The position numbers and the translations under genes are program-made. From the NCBI GenBank assembly GCA_019828595.1, contig JAHQRK010000033.1, positions 372,001-436,000 on the forward strand: DNA of 64,000 nucleotides, in the 5' to 3' direction. Of the stretch, positions 1 to 11,219 are shown piece after piece (the stretch's first letter is position 1; every line of letters begins with the position of its first letter). The stretch is from Aphanomyces cochlioides. Lineage: Eukaryota > Oomycota > Saprolegniomycetes > Saprolegniales > Verrucalvaceae. Under the pieces are notes generated by a model. The model saw only the letters and a program-made list of their open reading frames with translations, was not told where the DNA came from and made no database searches.

Positions 1-770
1 AGTGGCTGATGCGACTGTGAGAACCACTAATCTTTTCAAATTTGTAGTCGACTCCGTGATAGGCGCATAATTTTACACTCCATTTGCTTTTTGTCATCTA
101 ATACACCCCGGAAAACTTCTACTTATTCTTTTCTTGCTAGTAAAACCGCTTTCAGCGCAGAAGACATTGCTCTGTTGTCACTTGGCATCATGTCAGCCAA
201 ATCTTTTTGTCCAATCCAGTTGCTGTAATTTCTTGAAAGCAGCCAAGCATCTTGATTCAGCTATTATTAATATTAGCATTTTGGTCGGCATGAAGATTTT
301 GCTGACAAAACCAAGCTTAAACATAAATCGAAAACATGTCAGTCTCAGTGGCTGATGCGACTGTGAGAACCACTAATCTTTTCAAATTTGTAGTCGACTC
401 CGTGATAGGCGCATAATTTTACACTCCATTTGCTTTTTGTCATCTAATACACCCCGGAAAACTTCTACTTATTCTTTTCTTGCTAGTAAAACCGCTTTCA
501 GCGCAGAAGACATTGCTCTGTTGTCACTTGGCATCATGTCAGCCAAATCTTTTTGTCCAATCCAGTTGCTGTAATTTCTTGAAAGCAGCCAAGCATCTTG
601 ATTCAGCTATTATTAATATTAGCATTTTGGTCGGCATGAAGATTTTGCTGACAAAACCAAGCTTAAACATAAATCGAAAACATGTCAGTCTCAGTGGCTG
701 ATGCGACTGTGAGAACCACTAATCTTTTCAAATTCGTAGTCGACTCCGTGATAGGCGCATAATTTTGCCA
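1..770. repeat. 346 bp tandem repeat, two full units plus a partial third
   Basis: Positions 1-346 and 347-692 are the same 346 bp sequence, and a third unit starts at 693 and departs from the repeat at about 767, where it runs into the left palindrome arm. The mirror arm (about 12089-12435) holds a single unit, so the left side expanded after or during the inverted duplication. Each unit carries an identical 73-codon open stretch without an ATG start, which I do not take as a gene. The array may continue beyond the left window edge. Confidence 0.9.
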
Positions 771-1330
771 GTTTAAAGTCGGGTTCAGGTTGCAGTTTCG
801 ACGTTAGACCCATATTTTGGCAGCATTTTATTGTTAGAAGAATCCAAGAACGAGCTGCGCATCGGATTGTGTAGAGTGTTGTGCATGGGATTGTGGTCGT
901 GTTAGGTGTGACAGGAAAGCTGAATGAATGAATCACTTGTACATTTGACATTTAGATCTTGTATTTGCGACCTGTTTGTACAGGTTATGGTCCCAGCGCC
1001 TGGTTATTTCAAGTCAAGTTTGTAAACCCCTAGGTTTGTAGGCTTGTAGTGAAGACAAAGCCAGCGGTCACTTTGACAAACAGGAACTTTGCAACATATG
1101 TCGAGTGTGGTTTATGACCAAGAGTATTTGTCAATTTACCGCTGTGGAATTGTGAGACCTCTTTAAATTCATGTTTTCAATTTGAAAAAATTAATTTATT
1201 AATAAAGTCTATGTGTTATGAAGGATTATAAGGAATATTATTCGTATGTTTACTTCAGGTGTTCACGTTTTATACATTGGACATTACAGTATATAATATC
1301 CAGAGACAGTCCATAGGATGCACCCAAAGA

Positions 1331-1407
1331 GGAATTCCCCGGCAGCGGGTTTGGGACACCCGGCTTTGACAAAAAAACACACCCGCTCTCGGGGATTCCG
1401 GATAATT
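1331..1407 (+). repeat. MULE terminal inverted repeat, left end (left arm)
   Basis: The repeat begins GGAATTCCCCGGCAGCGGGT and ends GGGGATTCCGGATAATT. It is inverted relative to 5085-5138, with the transposase between them. The two halves of each copy are themselves nearly complementary (CCCGGCAGCGGGT against ACCCGCTCTCGGGG), so each terminus can fold into a GC-rich hairpin. This copy has about 20 extra bases in the loop, including a run of A. Confidence 0.8.
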
Positions 1408-1635
1408 TACAAAACGGACAATGAAAATCAACAGCAATTGTCAAAGAGGAGGCAGTTGGAATGGCCCTTCTTTTAAGCACTTCTAATTGGCTAAAATACA
1501 AGCATACCAGAATATAAGCCAACCGAGATTGAAAAAGATGAGGCAGTTGAACACCACTCATTTTAAGCACTTATAATTGGCTATAAAGCATAACATACCA
1601 GGATTGGCTATAATTTATCATTACTTAAACCAACA

Positions 1636-2199
1636 ATGCTATTATACAGTTTTGTTCTGACGTCGAGCGTGACGGAGAATCATAAGCGTCGATGGTGGTA
1701 CCGTGTTGATGGATGCGTTCACATGGGTCCCTTTTCCAACAGTCAATTCCCAAATCATGTGATGAAAATACACCCGGAAGTTCGTTGGTTTTACGGCGGT
1801 CGCGAAGTGTATGGCGCCTTGGTCGGTGAGGACAATCCAGACGCTCCACCTCGTCGCCAACGCAAATCTGTCGTTTCCAGCAGCCCAGCAGTGAGCAACA
1901 ATGCGACTGTCACCACCACCACGGACGAAGAGAAGGAAATCCTCGACCAAGTAGAGCGCGAACATGCTCTTGCGGAAACGAGTGTTCGACTTGGTCTTGT
2001 GTTATGCCGTCGATTGAGAATTGACACCGTAGCAACTGTTGGAAACATCTTACACGATGTTCTCGACCAACGTCGCCCCAACTCCACTGAAGCTTCACTT
2101 GGGGAAGAAGACCATTCGACAGAACTACCTGTGCCTGCCCGATGGAGCGAGAGAACGTCCGTTCCAGCGCGTAAAAAGGGGAAAGCTCGTAAGTGCTAG
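1636..2199 (+). CDS. Uncharacterised MULE-borne ORF, 187 aa (left arm)
   Basis: The ORF runs from ATG to TAG for 187 codons and is conserved in the mirror arm with one visible residue change (Arg here, Leu at 10656-11219). I recognise no family. The N-terminal third is rich in aromatic and basic residues (around WWYRVDG and VRWFYGG). The middle is Ser/Thr-rich, then comes an acidic helix-like segment near residues 95-125, and the C-terminus is basic (RKKGKARK), which could bind nucleic acid or act as a nuclear signal. It lies inside the MULE terminal repeats and is transcribed opposite to the transposase, so it is either a second MULE gene or a captured host fragment. Confidence 0.45.
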   Translation: MLLYSFVLTSSVTENHKRRWWYRVDGCVHMGPFSNSQFPNHVMKIHPEVRWFYGGREVYGALVGEDNPDAPPRRQRKSVVSSSPAVSNNATVTTTTDEEKEILDQVEREHALAETSVRLGLVLCRRLRIDTVATVGNILHDVLDQRRPNSTEASLGEEDHSTELPVPARWSERTSVPARKKGKARKC

Positions 2200-2742
2200 A
2201 GTCTCTTATAATAGGATTAATGAACATTTTCCTCTTTGATTCTTTCACGACTGTGTATTTTCTGAGATATCTCACAGTAGATTGCATTAGTACAAACTTT
2301 ATATACTAGTAATGTATGTATATGTCAAGTATAATAATAAATATAACAGTTCATAACATGATAGAATGGTATCACCGTGATTTAATGGTACATAATGAAG
2401 TAAATGTTACTCATGGTGATGTACTGTTAGCAAACATATGTAATGTTACATCACGTATGTCCCATTATGTAATAGTACGTATGGGATGTTTTAGTACATA
2501 TTAATAGTTGATAATACATATACTGAGATGTAATACAATAGTATAATATATATAACATTTGATGTTACTCCACACTTTTCACAATTTTAATGTAAACGAA
2601 TGTAATATTGAACATGATTGTTCATTACATAAATTAACATGAGGTTAATGTACTATTTAGAACGATTGAGTATGCCATTGAATGATCTCAAACGACGCTT
2701 TATGTATTATCCAGAAGATGTAGTTATGACAACTAACATTGT

Positions 2743-4577
2743 TCACATTCCTTTGGACCTTTTCCTTCTCTTTGGCTTTGGGCCTGGCTTAGTCGAGGAT
2801 TTTGTCGGATCGCAAGTCACAGGGGCCAATGACTGGGTATTCCGTAGCAAATTTTGTGGTGGTAGCGGGGTTAAATGGCCACTGTAAATTGCCCTACACG
2901 ATGCAATGGAATATTTCTCGTCGTACAAAGTGAAAGGATCCATGCCTATTGAATTCAAACATGCCACAGCATGAATGCATGGCCTCTTTCTGTCAAACCA
3001 CAAGCGGCATTGCCAGGTGTTAGCATCCAGATCAACAAGGCGCCAAAGGTGCTGATTTGTCGTCTCAGGATCGTAATACATGGTCAAGAACGTTTTGCCA
3101 GGATTAACCACTTCAATCTAAAATACGGTAACTCAATCATATCAGACGAGCATACTGCAATCTTTTTTGATTTCGTGCTCATGACACCGAGCAGTTTTTG
3201 CTGCACAGGAGTAAGGCCGTCGTCAGGCCACGATACACAAGCATCTCTAGTACAGTAGTGTGACATGTATTCATTCGCGTCCTACCGTCTTTTGTTGATA
3301 TTCTTCAATAAGTGTAACATGTTCAAAAAATGCAAGGTCACAGCGTCAGAACTGCGAACTTCTTCACCAATCCAATTGTTCGCGGATTCGGCGAGGTTAG
3401 ATGTTACATTATCGAATGTTGCACGGGGAAATGCATACGTAACCCAGTGCTCTAGCGGGATTTGCCTCAAATAATTCCGCCGCATCTATGAACAAATTGT
3501 CGGATTGAGCATAAAAAGTCAATAGCATACATGAATTCATCTAAGTCTTTCGTGTATGCGTTCAAATGTTTCGACACTGTCGGATCTAGCAAGTTTGTAT
3601 ATTGTCGCAACTTGGTCGTCAGGAAGTCGCAGTCCACCCTGAGCGTTTATGTTTGCTACAATGTGACGCATACAATATCTGTGAGGTACATCAGGGCACA
3701 CATTGGAGCACGCCTGAATTAGACCTAACAAAGAATTTATCAGTCACTTCGTGTACATGCTCATATGTATTGGTATAAGTCATTCAACTATAATGGTAAA
3801 GTATTCAAATGTAAAATACAATACAAAACAAAAAAACAAATCATACTAGCACATAACTGTATTCAGCAGAATGTGCCCATAAAAATCAATGAATGCCAGC
3901 ACATGACGGTACACAACAGAATAAATCAATAGTGACTTGACTATATCGACATATAACATGTACCATTTACCTTTTTGACGATCTGATATAACAACCGAGT
4001 CTGCTCCAAGAATGCCTGAGCACCTCAATATTGTGTCCAGTGAACGGCGTTTTCGACAGGGATAATAGCTATGCCTACGAGAGGTAAGATGTGCCTCCAA
4101 ATCACCTGAACCTAGCACAATAACGTGATTATTTGGATCTTTTGCTGCAGCAACGAGGAGTGTTCCATTAGTGTTCATTAGGTCCTTGAGATGAATTCCT
4201 ACCAATGATTTGATAACAAATAATATATTTTGCACACACCATCAATTGCAATGACGTTTTGGCAATAAACAAAAGCGGAAATACAAAACGACGGGATGGA
4301 AACACTTCTGTAGAAATGACCACAAAGTGTCTCGACATCTGCGAGTGAGCCAGGATTAGCATCGGCAACTTGGTGCAAATAGTGTTCAAGTTTCTCGAAC
4401 GAAGCGTCAACATTTCCATATATGGACCGGACCAACTCACATTTTGCTCTGCTTCCACTCGAAGTTGAGATGATTTGTCCATGCTCCCGCTGAAAGAGGT
4501 CGATGATGAACTGTCCCGTGAGATGTCTTGGGTCTGTGGTAAACTTGTCAGTGTACTTTTGAAGTGTTTCCAATATC
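2743..4577 (-). CDS. Mutator-like (MULE) transposase with introns, left-arm copy
   Basis: This DDE transposase is the mirror of 8279-10112, with the same exon-intron pattern. It differs at the SWIM zinc finger. In the CxCx(n)CxH metal ligand set the first cysteine is replaced by tryptophan (WQC instead of CQC), because of a single G/C difference at about 3012. A few other changes lie near the first catalytic region (around 4030-4060). The missing ligand probably makes this copy defective even if it is transcribed. It is otherwise described under the right-arm copy. Confidence 0.75.
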
Positions 4578-5084
4578 TACTCGTTGCGTAAGTTAAATCA
4601 CAATTTAGATCACACAATACTATAACGAATCGGTATGCAAATGTATTAAGCACAACAGATAAGTATATACTCATAACATATATAGATAACTGCAAATAAC
4701 AGAAGATAACAGTAAAACTCAGTTCATATCAGCCGAAATTGTTTGTACACCATAAACAGACGTGCAACGTACTGTGTCATGTGTCAGGGTGATGTCTTGC
4801 TGATTTTCCTTGAAACAAAGGGTTGCTATGCATGAGATTCATGCCTGTGATCATGACTGAACCGTCCTTCTTCTTGTTCGCACGCACAAAGAACTCGCAG
4901 TGAGATGCCCACTGAGACAATCGATGGATTTGTCGTCCATGACATAATCAATTCCGTGGAGAAGCACAATTTTGGGAGATTAAGATATGTCAGGTCGGTT
5001 TTTTATCAACTCAGCCTAGAGCAAGACTTCCACGTTGCAAAAAAATACCGAAGTGCGGCTGACGCTCGTTGGATATGCACTGGT

Positions 5085-5138
5085 AATTATCCGGAATCCC
5101 CGAGAGCGGGTGTGGGACACCCGCTGCCGGGGAATTCC
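5085..5138 (-). repeat. MULE terminal inverted repeat, right end (left arm)
   Basis: This is the inverted partner of 1331-1407 with a shorter loop. The mirror copies in the right arm lie at 7717-7770 and 11448-11524. I could not identify a convincing 8-10 bp target duplication outside the repeats. Confidence 0.8.
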
Positions 5139-5537
5139 TCTGCATCCAAATGCACAAAGGACGCGACCAATGAGGCTATTTAAGAGCATTTCTAGGGCAA
5201 AAAATATCCTATTTGGATTGTGAATACCGCCTTATCAGACGAACATATTCCGTCGTGACAGGATGAGCCAATTACACATTAGTTGAAGGAAAAAGCAAAT
5301 TTGGGTGTGGTAGGAGGAACATCCTGTTTTAAACCCAATCAATCCTATTTTGACCAAAATATTGAATCCGTTTAGGACAATTTGATCCTAGACTAAGGAA
5401 TATTCGTCCTAATTTTAAGGAAATTATGCACGACAAGACTTATCATGATATCATACATTATGCAGGACCTCAGCGATAATATCGCCAAAACAACATTGGA
5501 GGGAGCCTACGTTCGACTGCATGATGGAACCAATAAC

Positions 5538-5713
5538 TTCTCAAGCTCCCTCAACAAGTAAATCCTCATCAAAGTCATCACAGCTACACTCCTCTAGAAT
5601 GAAATCACACTCCCTGAAGCCCTTCACGATCGTTTCGGCCGTCAGGACTCGTTCGCCCACTCGACCATCGATTTGCGGCTCGGCGCTACGAGCTTGCGAC
5701 CCCCCTTCATGGT
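5538..5713 (-). pseudogene. Duplicated C-terminal piece of the pogo-like transposase
   Basis: This is the inverted copy of 7142-7317 and encodes the same ETIVKGFREC segment and acidic tail. It is fused at its 5' side to unrelated spacer sequence. The duplication therefore began inside the transposase 3' end rather than at a transposon terminus. Confidence 0.7.
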
Positions 5714-6460
5714 CTGGATGAAACGCAATATCAGTTTGTGGATGGAGCCACAACAATGAAAGAGGCTTATATCGCGCTGCTTTTAACTTAACACAAACCA
5801 AATAGAAGGGTGGATGGTATTGAATTTTTAAAAGAGTATCACATCCTGAAGTGGGATTGGAGAAAAACTACATTGGACACATTTTTGGCAGAGTTTAGAG
5901 ATATGATCCGCCACATGAAGGCTGCACAAATTGAGGAAACCTCCGAGCATCAAATGTAAAATTGTTATCCATAATGCCGAAAAATTACGTACTTTATCAC
6001 ATCTTATCATGGAGGGAGACGTCGAAGAGCGCACTGTTCCTATTGCCACTAGTAATTTGTTGGCAGAGTACAAGCATTTACAAAACGAGAGAGTACAACA
6101 ATCAAACAGGAAGCAATATGGCGGTGCACTAGTCGCGCGTGAACTAAGTCGCCAAGGATGAAGATCAAAAAAGAAAGATAAATGCAATAATTGTGGAAAG
6201 CTTGGAAATTGGGCCAGAGTTTGCCACTTGCAAAATTGAGTCAAAAATTTCAAGCAGCAAATGTAAATGCTATAATGAATACAGTAGAGAAGACTACCTT
6301 TTTGGAGCTAATGATAGCAGCGATCCTCATCGAGTTATCATGGACTGGTGATGTTAATGCGATGTTTGATTGCAAACCGCATTATCATTTTAGATGGTCG
6401 AAGATCAAATATTTCTCGAAAATAAAAATTGAGATTGCTTAGCGAAACGACACTATTACC
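5714..6460 (+). pseudogene. Ty1/copia gag to protease remnant in palindrome spacer
   Basis: Short frames in the unique spacer resemble copia gag. A helical capsid-like stretch lies at 5715-5950. A zinc-knuckle relic follows at about 6178-6230 (C-N-N-C-G-K then a late Cys, with the His lost). A protease-like stretch reading VIMD lies near 6335, where an active enzyme would have Asp-Ser/Thr-Gly. Stops and frame changes interrupt it throughout, so it is dead. It abuts the left arm boundary exactly at 5714. Confidence 0.55.
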
Positions 6461-6708
6461 ATTCAGGAAGTGTTTAGTATCCAAAAGACGTTAATGTCTG
6501 TCGTGAAAATATTATCAATTCCAGTCAAATTTGGACTCAACTGTCGCTTGGACAAATCAACGGAAAATCGACTAAGGCAGCATCACATTCGATTATTGTA
6601 TAGTATTCAAATACAAAGAGCTTCCGCTCACATCCTGTTTTAGACGATGATTCTCAGCCATGTTCAGCTCCAACTGGAAGTGAGAAGGACAGGCTCTCAG
6701 CGATAGAT

Positions 6709-7317
6709 ATGCCCTCTTTTATTGGTCTTCCCGTCGACTATGTCCACCGTCAAGAAGACTGTCCACACCAATCTACCCAGCGCCGTGGCTTTGGTATTCG
6801 TGTTTGGAAAGACATCGATGCGATCTCGACGACAACGGGCTCTCAAATCTTAGGAAATCCTAAGGGATGGTGGAATTCTCTCCTGTCGCTGGAGTTTTTA
6901 CGTTACAATTTTGGCCATCGCGATGGCAGCGGGGTCAATGAGGTGCTCCTCATTTGGGACAGTCTCAGCGCTCACTTTACGGTTGATATTCTTGCCTATG
7001 CCAAGGGGGTGAGAGTCCATCTTGAGTGTGTGCCAGCCGGATTCACCTGGATCTGTCAGCCACCAGCCGTGTGCTGGATGCAGCCCTTGAAGCGTGGAAT
7101 GTGGTCAATTTGAGGTAGACACCTCTTGAATGCTCGTGCGCACCATGAAGGGGGGTCGCAAGCTCGTAGCGCCGAGCCGCAAATCGATGGTCGAGTGGGC
7201 GAACGAGTCCTGACGGCCGAAACGATCGTGAAGGGCTTCAGGGAGTGTGATTTCATTCTAGAGGAGTGTAGCTGTGATGACTTTGATGAGGATTTACTTG
7301 TTGAGGGAGCTTGAGAA
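6709..7317 (+). pseudogene. pogo-like DDE_1 transposase fragment, cut by palindrome boundary
   Basis: The frame 6709-7113 has the DDE_1 layout: a WWNS segment, then LLIWDSLSAH (second catalytic Asp) and, 30-40 residues later, QPPAVCW...LKRGMW, where this family normally reads QPLD. A second frame, 7126-7314, carries the family C-terminal signature (ETIVKGFREC followed by an acidic tail). The two are out of frame, so the gene is broken. The right palindrome arm begins at 7142 within this gene, and the same C-terminal piece is repeated inverted at 5538-5713. Confidence 0.65.
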
Positions 7318-8278
7318 GTTATTGGTTCCATCATGCAGTCGAACGTAGGCTCCCTCCAATGTTGTTTTGGCGATATTATCGCTGAGGTCCTGCATAATGT
7401 ATGATATCATGATAAGTCTTGTCGTGCATAATTTCCTTAAAATTAGGACGAATATTCCTTAGTCTAGGATCAAATTGTCCTAAACGGATTCAATATTTTG
7501 GTCAAAATAGGATTGATTGGGTTTAAAACAGGATGTTCCTCCTACCACACCCAAATTTGCTTTTTCCTTCAACTAATGTGTAATTGGCTCATCCTGTCAC
7601 GACGGAATATGTTCGTCTGATAAGGCGGTATTCACAATCCAAATAGGATATTTTTTGCCCTAGAAATGCTCTTAAATAGCCTCATTGGTCGCGTCCTTTG
7701 TGCATTTGGATGCAGAGGAATTCCCCGGCAGCGGGTGTCCCACACCCGCTCTCGGGGATTCCGGATAATTACCAGTGCATATCCAACGAGCGTCAGCCGC
7801 ACTTCGGTATTTTTTTGCAACGTGGAAGTCTTGCTCTAGGCTGAGTTGATAAAAAACCGACCTGACATATCTTAATCTCCCAAAATTGTGCTTCTCCACG
7901 GAATTGATTATGTCATGGACGACAAATCCATCGATTGTCTCAGTGGGCATCTCACTGCGAGTTCTTTGTGCGTGCGAACAAGAAGAAGGACGGTTCAGTC
8001 ATGATCACAGGCATGAATCTCATGCATAGCAACCCTTTGTTTCAAGGAAAATCAGCAAGACATCACCCTGACACATGACACAGTACGTTGCACGTCTGTT
8101 TATGGTGTACAAACAATTTCGGCTGATATGAACTGAGTTTTACTGTTATCTTCTGTTATTTGCAGTTATCTATATATGTTATGAGTATATACTTATCTGT
8201 TGTGCTTAATACATTTGCATACCGATTCGTTATAGTATTGTGTGATCTAAATTGTGATTTAACTTACGCAACGAGTAG

Positions 8279-10112
8279 ATATTGGAAACACTTCAAAAGT
8301 ACACTGACAAGTTTACCACAGACCCAAGACATCTCACGGGACAGTTCATCATCGACCTCTTTCAGCGGGAGCATGGACAAATCATCTCAACTTCGAGTGG
8401 AAGCAGAGCAAAATGTGAGTTGGTCCGGTCCATATATGGAAATGTTGACGCTTCGTTCGAGAAACTTGAACACTATTTGCACCAAGTTGCCGATGCTAAT
8501 CCTGGCTCACTCGCAGATGTCGAGACACTTTGTGGTCATTTCTACAGAAGTGTTTCCATCCCGTCGTTTTGTATTTCCGCTTTTGTTTATTGCCAAAACG
8601 TCATTGCAATTGATGGTGTGTGCAAAATATATTATTTGTTATCAAATCATTGGTAGGAATTCATCTCAAGGACCTAATGAACACTAATGGAACACTCCTC
8701 GTTGCTGCAGCAAAAGATCCAAATAATCACGTTATTGTGCTAGGTTCAGGTGATTTGGAGGCACATCTTACCTCTCGTAGGCATAGCTATTGTCCCTGTC
8801 GAAAACGCCGTTCACTGGACATGGTATTGAGGTGCTCAGGCATTCTTGGAGCAGACTCGGTTGTTATATCAGATCGTCAAAAAGGTAAATGGTACATGTT
8901 ATATGTCGATATAGTCAAGTCACTATTGATTTATTCTGTTGTGTACCGTCATGTGCTGGCATTCATTGATTTTTATGGGCACATTCTGCTGAATACAGTT
9001 ATGTGCTAGTATGATTTGTTTTTTTGTTTTGTATTGTATTTTACATTTGAATACTTTACCATTATAGTTGAATGACTTATACCAATACATATGAGCATGT
9101 ACACGAAGTGACTGATAAATTCTTTGTTAGGTCTAATTCAGGCGTGCTCCAATGTGTGCCCTGATGTACCTCACAGATATTGTATGCGTCACATTGTAGC
9201 AAACATAAACGCTCAGGGTGGACTGCGACTTCCTGACGACCAAGTTGCGACAATATACAAACTTGCTAGATCCGACAGTGTCGAAACATTTGAACGCATA
9301 CACGAAAGACTTAGATGAATTCATGTATGCTATTGACTTTTTATGCTCAATCCGACAATTTGTTCATAGATGCGGCGGAATTATTTGAGGCAAATCCCGC
9401 TAGAGCACTGGGTTACGTATGCATTTCCCCGTGCAACATTCGATAATGTAACATCTAACCTCGCCGAATCCGCGAACAATTGGATTGGTGAAGAAGTTCG
9501 CAGTTCTGACGCTGTGACCTTGCATTTTTTGAACATGTTACACTTATTGAAGAATATCAACAAAAGACGGTAGGACGCGAATGAATACATGTCACACTAC
9601 TGTACTAGAGATGCTTGTGTATCGTGGCCTGACGACGGCCTTACTCCTGTGCAGCAAAAACTGCTCGGTGTCATGAGCACGAAATCAAAAAAGATTGCAG
9701 TATGCTCGTCTGATATGATTGAGTTACCGTATTTTAGATTGAAGTGGTTAATCCTGGCAAAACGTTCTTGACCATGTATTACGATCCTGAGACGACAAAT
9801 CAGCACCTTTGGCGCCTTGTTGATCTGGATGCTAACACCTGCCAATGCCGCTTGTGGTTTGACAGAAAGAGGCCATGCATTCATGCTGTGGCATGTTTGA
9901 ATTCAATAGGCATGGATCCTTTCACTTTGTACGACGAGAAATATTCCATTGCATCGTGTAGGGCAATTTACAGTGGCCATTTAACCCCGCTACCACCACA
10001 AAATTTGCTACGGAATACCCAGTCATTGGCCCCTGTGACTTGCGATCCGACAAAATCCTCGACTAAGCCAGGCCCAAAGCCAAAGAGAAGGAAAAGGTCC
10101 AAAGGAATGTGA
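8279..10112 (+). CDS. Mutator-like (MULE) transposase with introns, right-arm copy
   Basis: The protein is a MULE-family transposase that would cut and join its own element ends. Exons can be read as 8279-8615, 8657-8884, 9131 to about 9325, 9370-9569, 9609-9699 and 9738-10112. The GT-AG introns are 38-41 bp except for one of 246 bp. Splicing restores AIDG-IHLK (first catalytic Asp), ISDRQK-GLIQ (second Asp), then C..H near PHRYCMRH, and SNLAESANN (Glu region). The C-terminus has a complete SWIM finger, CQC followed by CIHAVA. An open stretch at 7941-8080 with paired Cys and His may be an N-terminal zinc-binding exon. One break near 9316 (an in-frame TGA) is not explained by an obvious intron, so activity is uncertain. 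Confidence 0.75.
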
Positions 10113-10655
10113 ACAATGTTAGTTGTCATAACTACATCTTCTGGATAATACATAAAGCGTCGTTTGAGATCATTCAATGGCATACTCAATCGTTCTAAAT
10201 AGTACATTAACCTCATGTTAATTTATGTAATGAACAATCATGTTCAATATTACATTCGTTTACATTAAAATTGTGAAAAGTGTGGAGTAACATCAAATGT
10301 TATATATATTATACTATTGTATTACATCTCAGTATATGTATTATCAACTATTAATATGTACTAAAACATCCCATACGTACTATTACATAATGGGACATAC
10401 GTGATGTAACATTACATATGTTTGCTAACAGTACATCACCATGAGTAACATTTACTTCATTATGTACCATTAAATCACGGTGATACCATTCTATCATGTT
10501 ATGAACTGTTATATTTATTATTATACTTGACATATACATACATTACTAGTATATAAAGTTTGTACTAATGCAATCTACTGTGAGATATCTCAGAAAATAC
10601 ACAGTCGTGAAAGAATCAAAGAGGAAAATGTTCATTAATCCTATTATAAGAGACT

Positions 10656-11219
10656 CTAGCACTTACGAGCTTTCCCCTTTTTACGCGCTGGAACGGACGT
10701 TCTCTCGCTCCATCGGGCAGGCACAGGTAGTTCTGTCGAATGGTCTTCTTCCCCAAGTGAAGCTTCAGTGGAGTTGGGGCGACGTTGGTCGAGAACATCG
10801 TGTAAGATGTTTCCAACAGTTGCTACGGTGTCAATTCTCAATCGACGGCATAACACAAGACCAAGTCGAACACTCGTTTCCGCAAGAGCATGTTCGCGCT
10901 CTACTTGGTCGAGGATTTCCTTCTCTTCGTCCGTGGTGGTGGTGACAGTCGCATTGTTGCTCACTGCTGGGCTGCTGGAAACGACAGATTTGCGTTGGCG
11001 ACGAGGTGGAGCGTCTGGATTGTCCTCACCGACCAAGGCGCCATACACTTCGAGACCGCCGTAAAACCAACGAACTTCCGGGTGTATTTTCATCACATGA
11101 TTTGGGAATTGACTGTTGGAAAAGGGACCCATGTGAACGCATCCATCAACACGGTACCACCATCGACGCTTATGATTCTCCGTCACGCTCGACGTCAGAA
11201 CAAAACTGTATAATAGCAT
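10656..11219 (-). CDS. Uncharacterised MULE-borne ORF, 187 aa (right arm)
   Basis: This mirror copy of 1636-2199 has the same length and start and differs by an Arg-to-Leu change near residue 56. Its intact frame in both arms is weak evidence for coding, because the duplication is recent. No domain is recognised. Just upstream (about 11270-11430) lies an imperfect ~90 bp tandem duplication starting with the words GCCAATTATAAGTGCTTAAA and GCCAATTAGAAGTGCTTAAA. Confidence 0.45.
   Translation of the reverse strand: MLLYSFVLTSSVTENHKRRWWYRVDGCVHMGPFSNSQFPNHVMKIHPEVRWFYGGLEVYGALVGEDNPDAPPRRQRKSVVSSSPAVSNNATVTTTTDEEKEILDQVEREHALAETSVRLGLVLCRRLRIDTVATVGNILHDVLDQRRPNSTEASLGEEDHSTELPVPARWSERTSVPARKKGKARKC

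Larger units (their letters stand above)
420..5713 (+). repeat. Left arm of 12 kb inverted duplication (palindrome 1)
   Basis: Every base x here pairs with 12855-x on the opposite strand, with only a few substitutions seen (for example in the MULE SWIM finger and the 187-residue ORF). The outer match ends at 420 against 12435. The inner match ends at 5713 against 7142, inside the 3' end of a pogo-like transposase. The arm contains one whole MULE. Confidence 0.95.

Noticed and set aside
4905..5223. Short plus-strand ORFs across the MULE right terminus
   Set aside because: They run through the terminal repeat and are antisense to the probable first transposase exon. No domain is evident.
9570..9608. 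In-frame TAG in the MULE transposase as a nonsense mutation
   Set aside because: The stop lies in a 39 bp GT-AG segment whose removal keeps the frame, and its length matches the neighbouring 38 and 41 bp introns.
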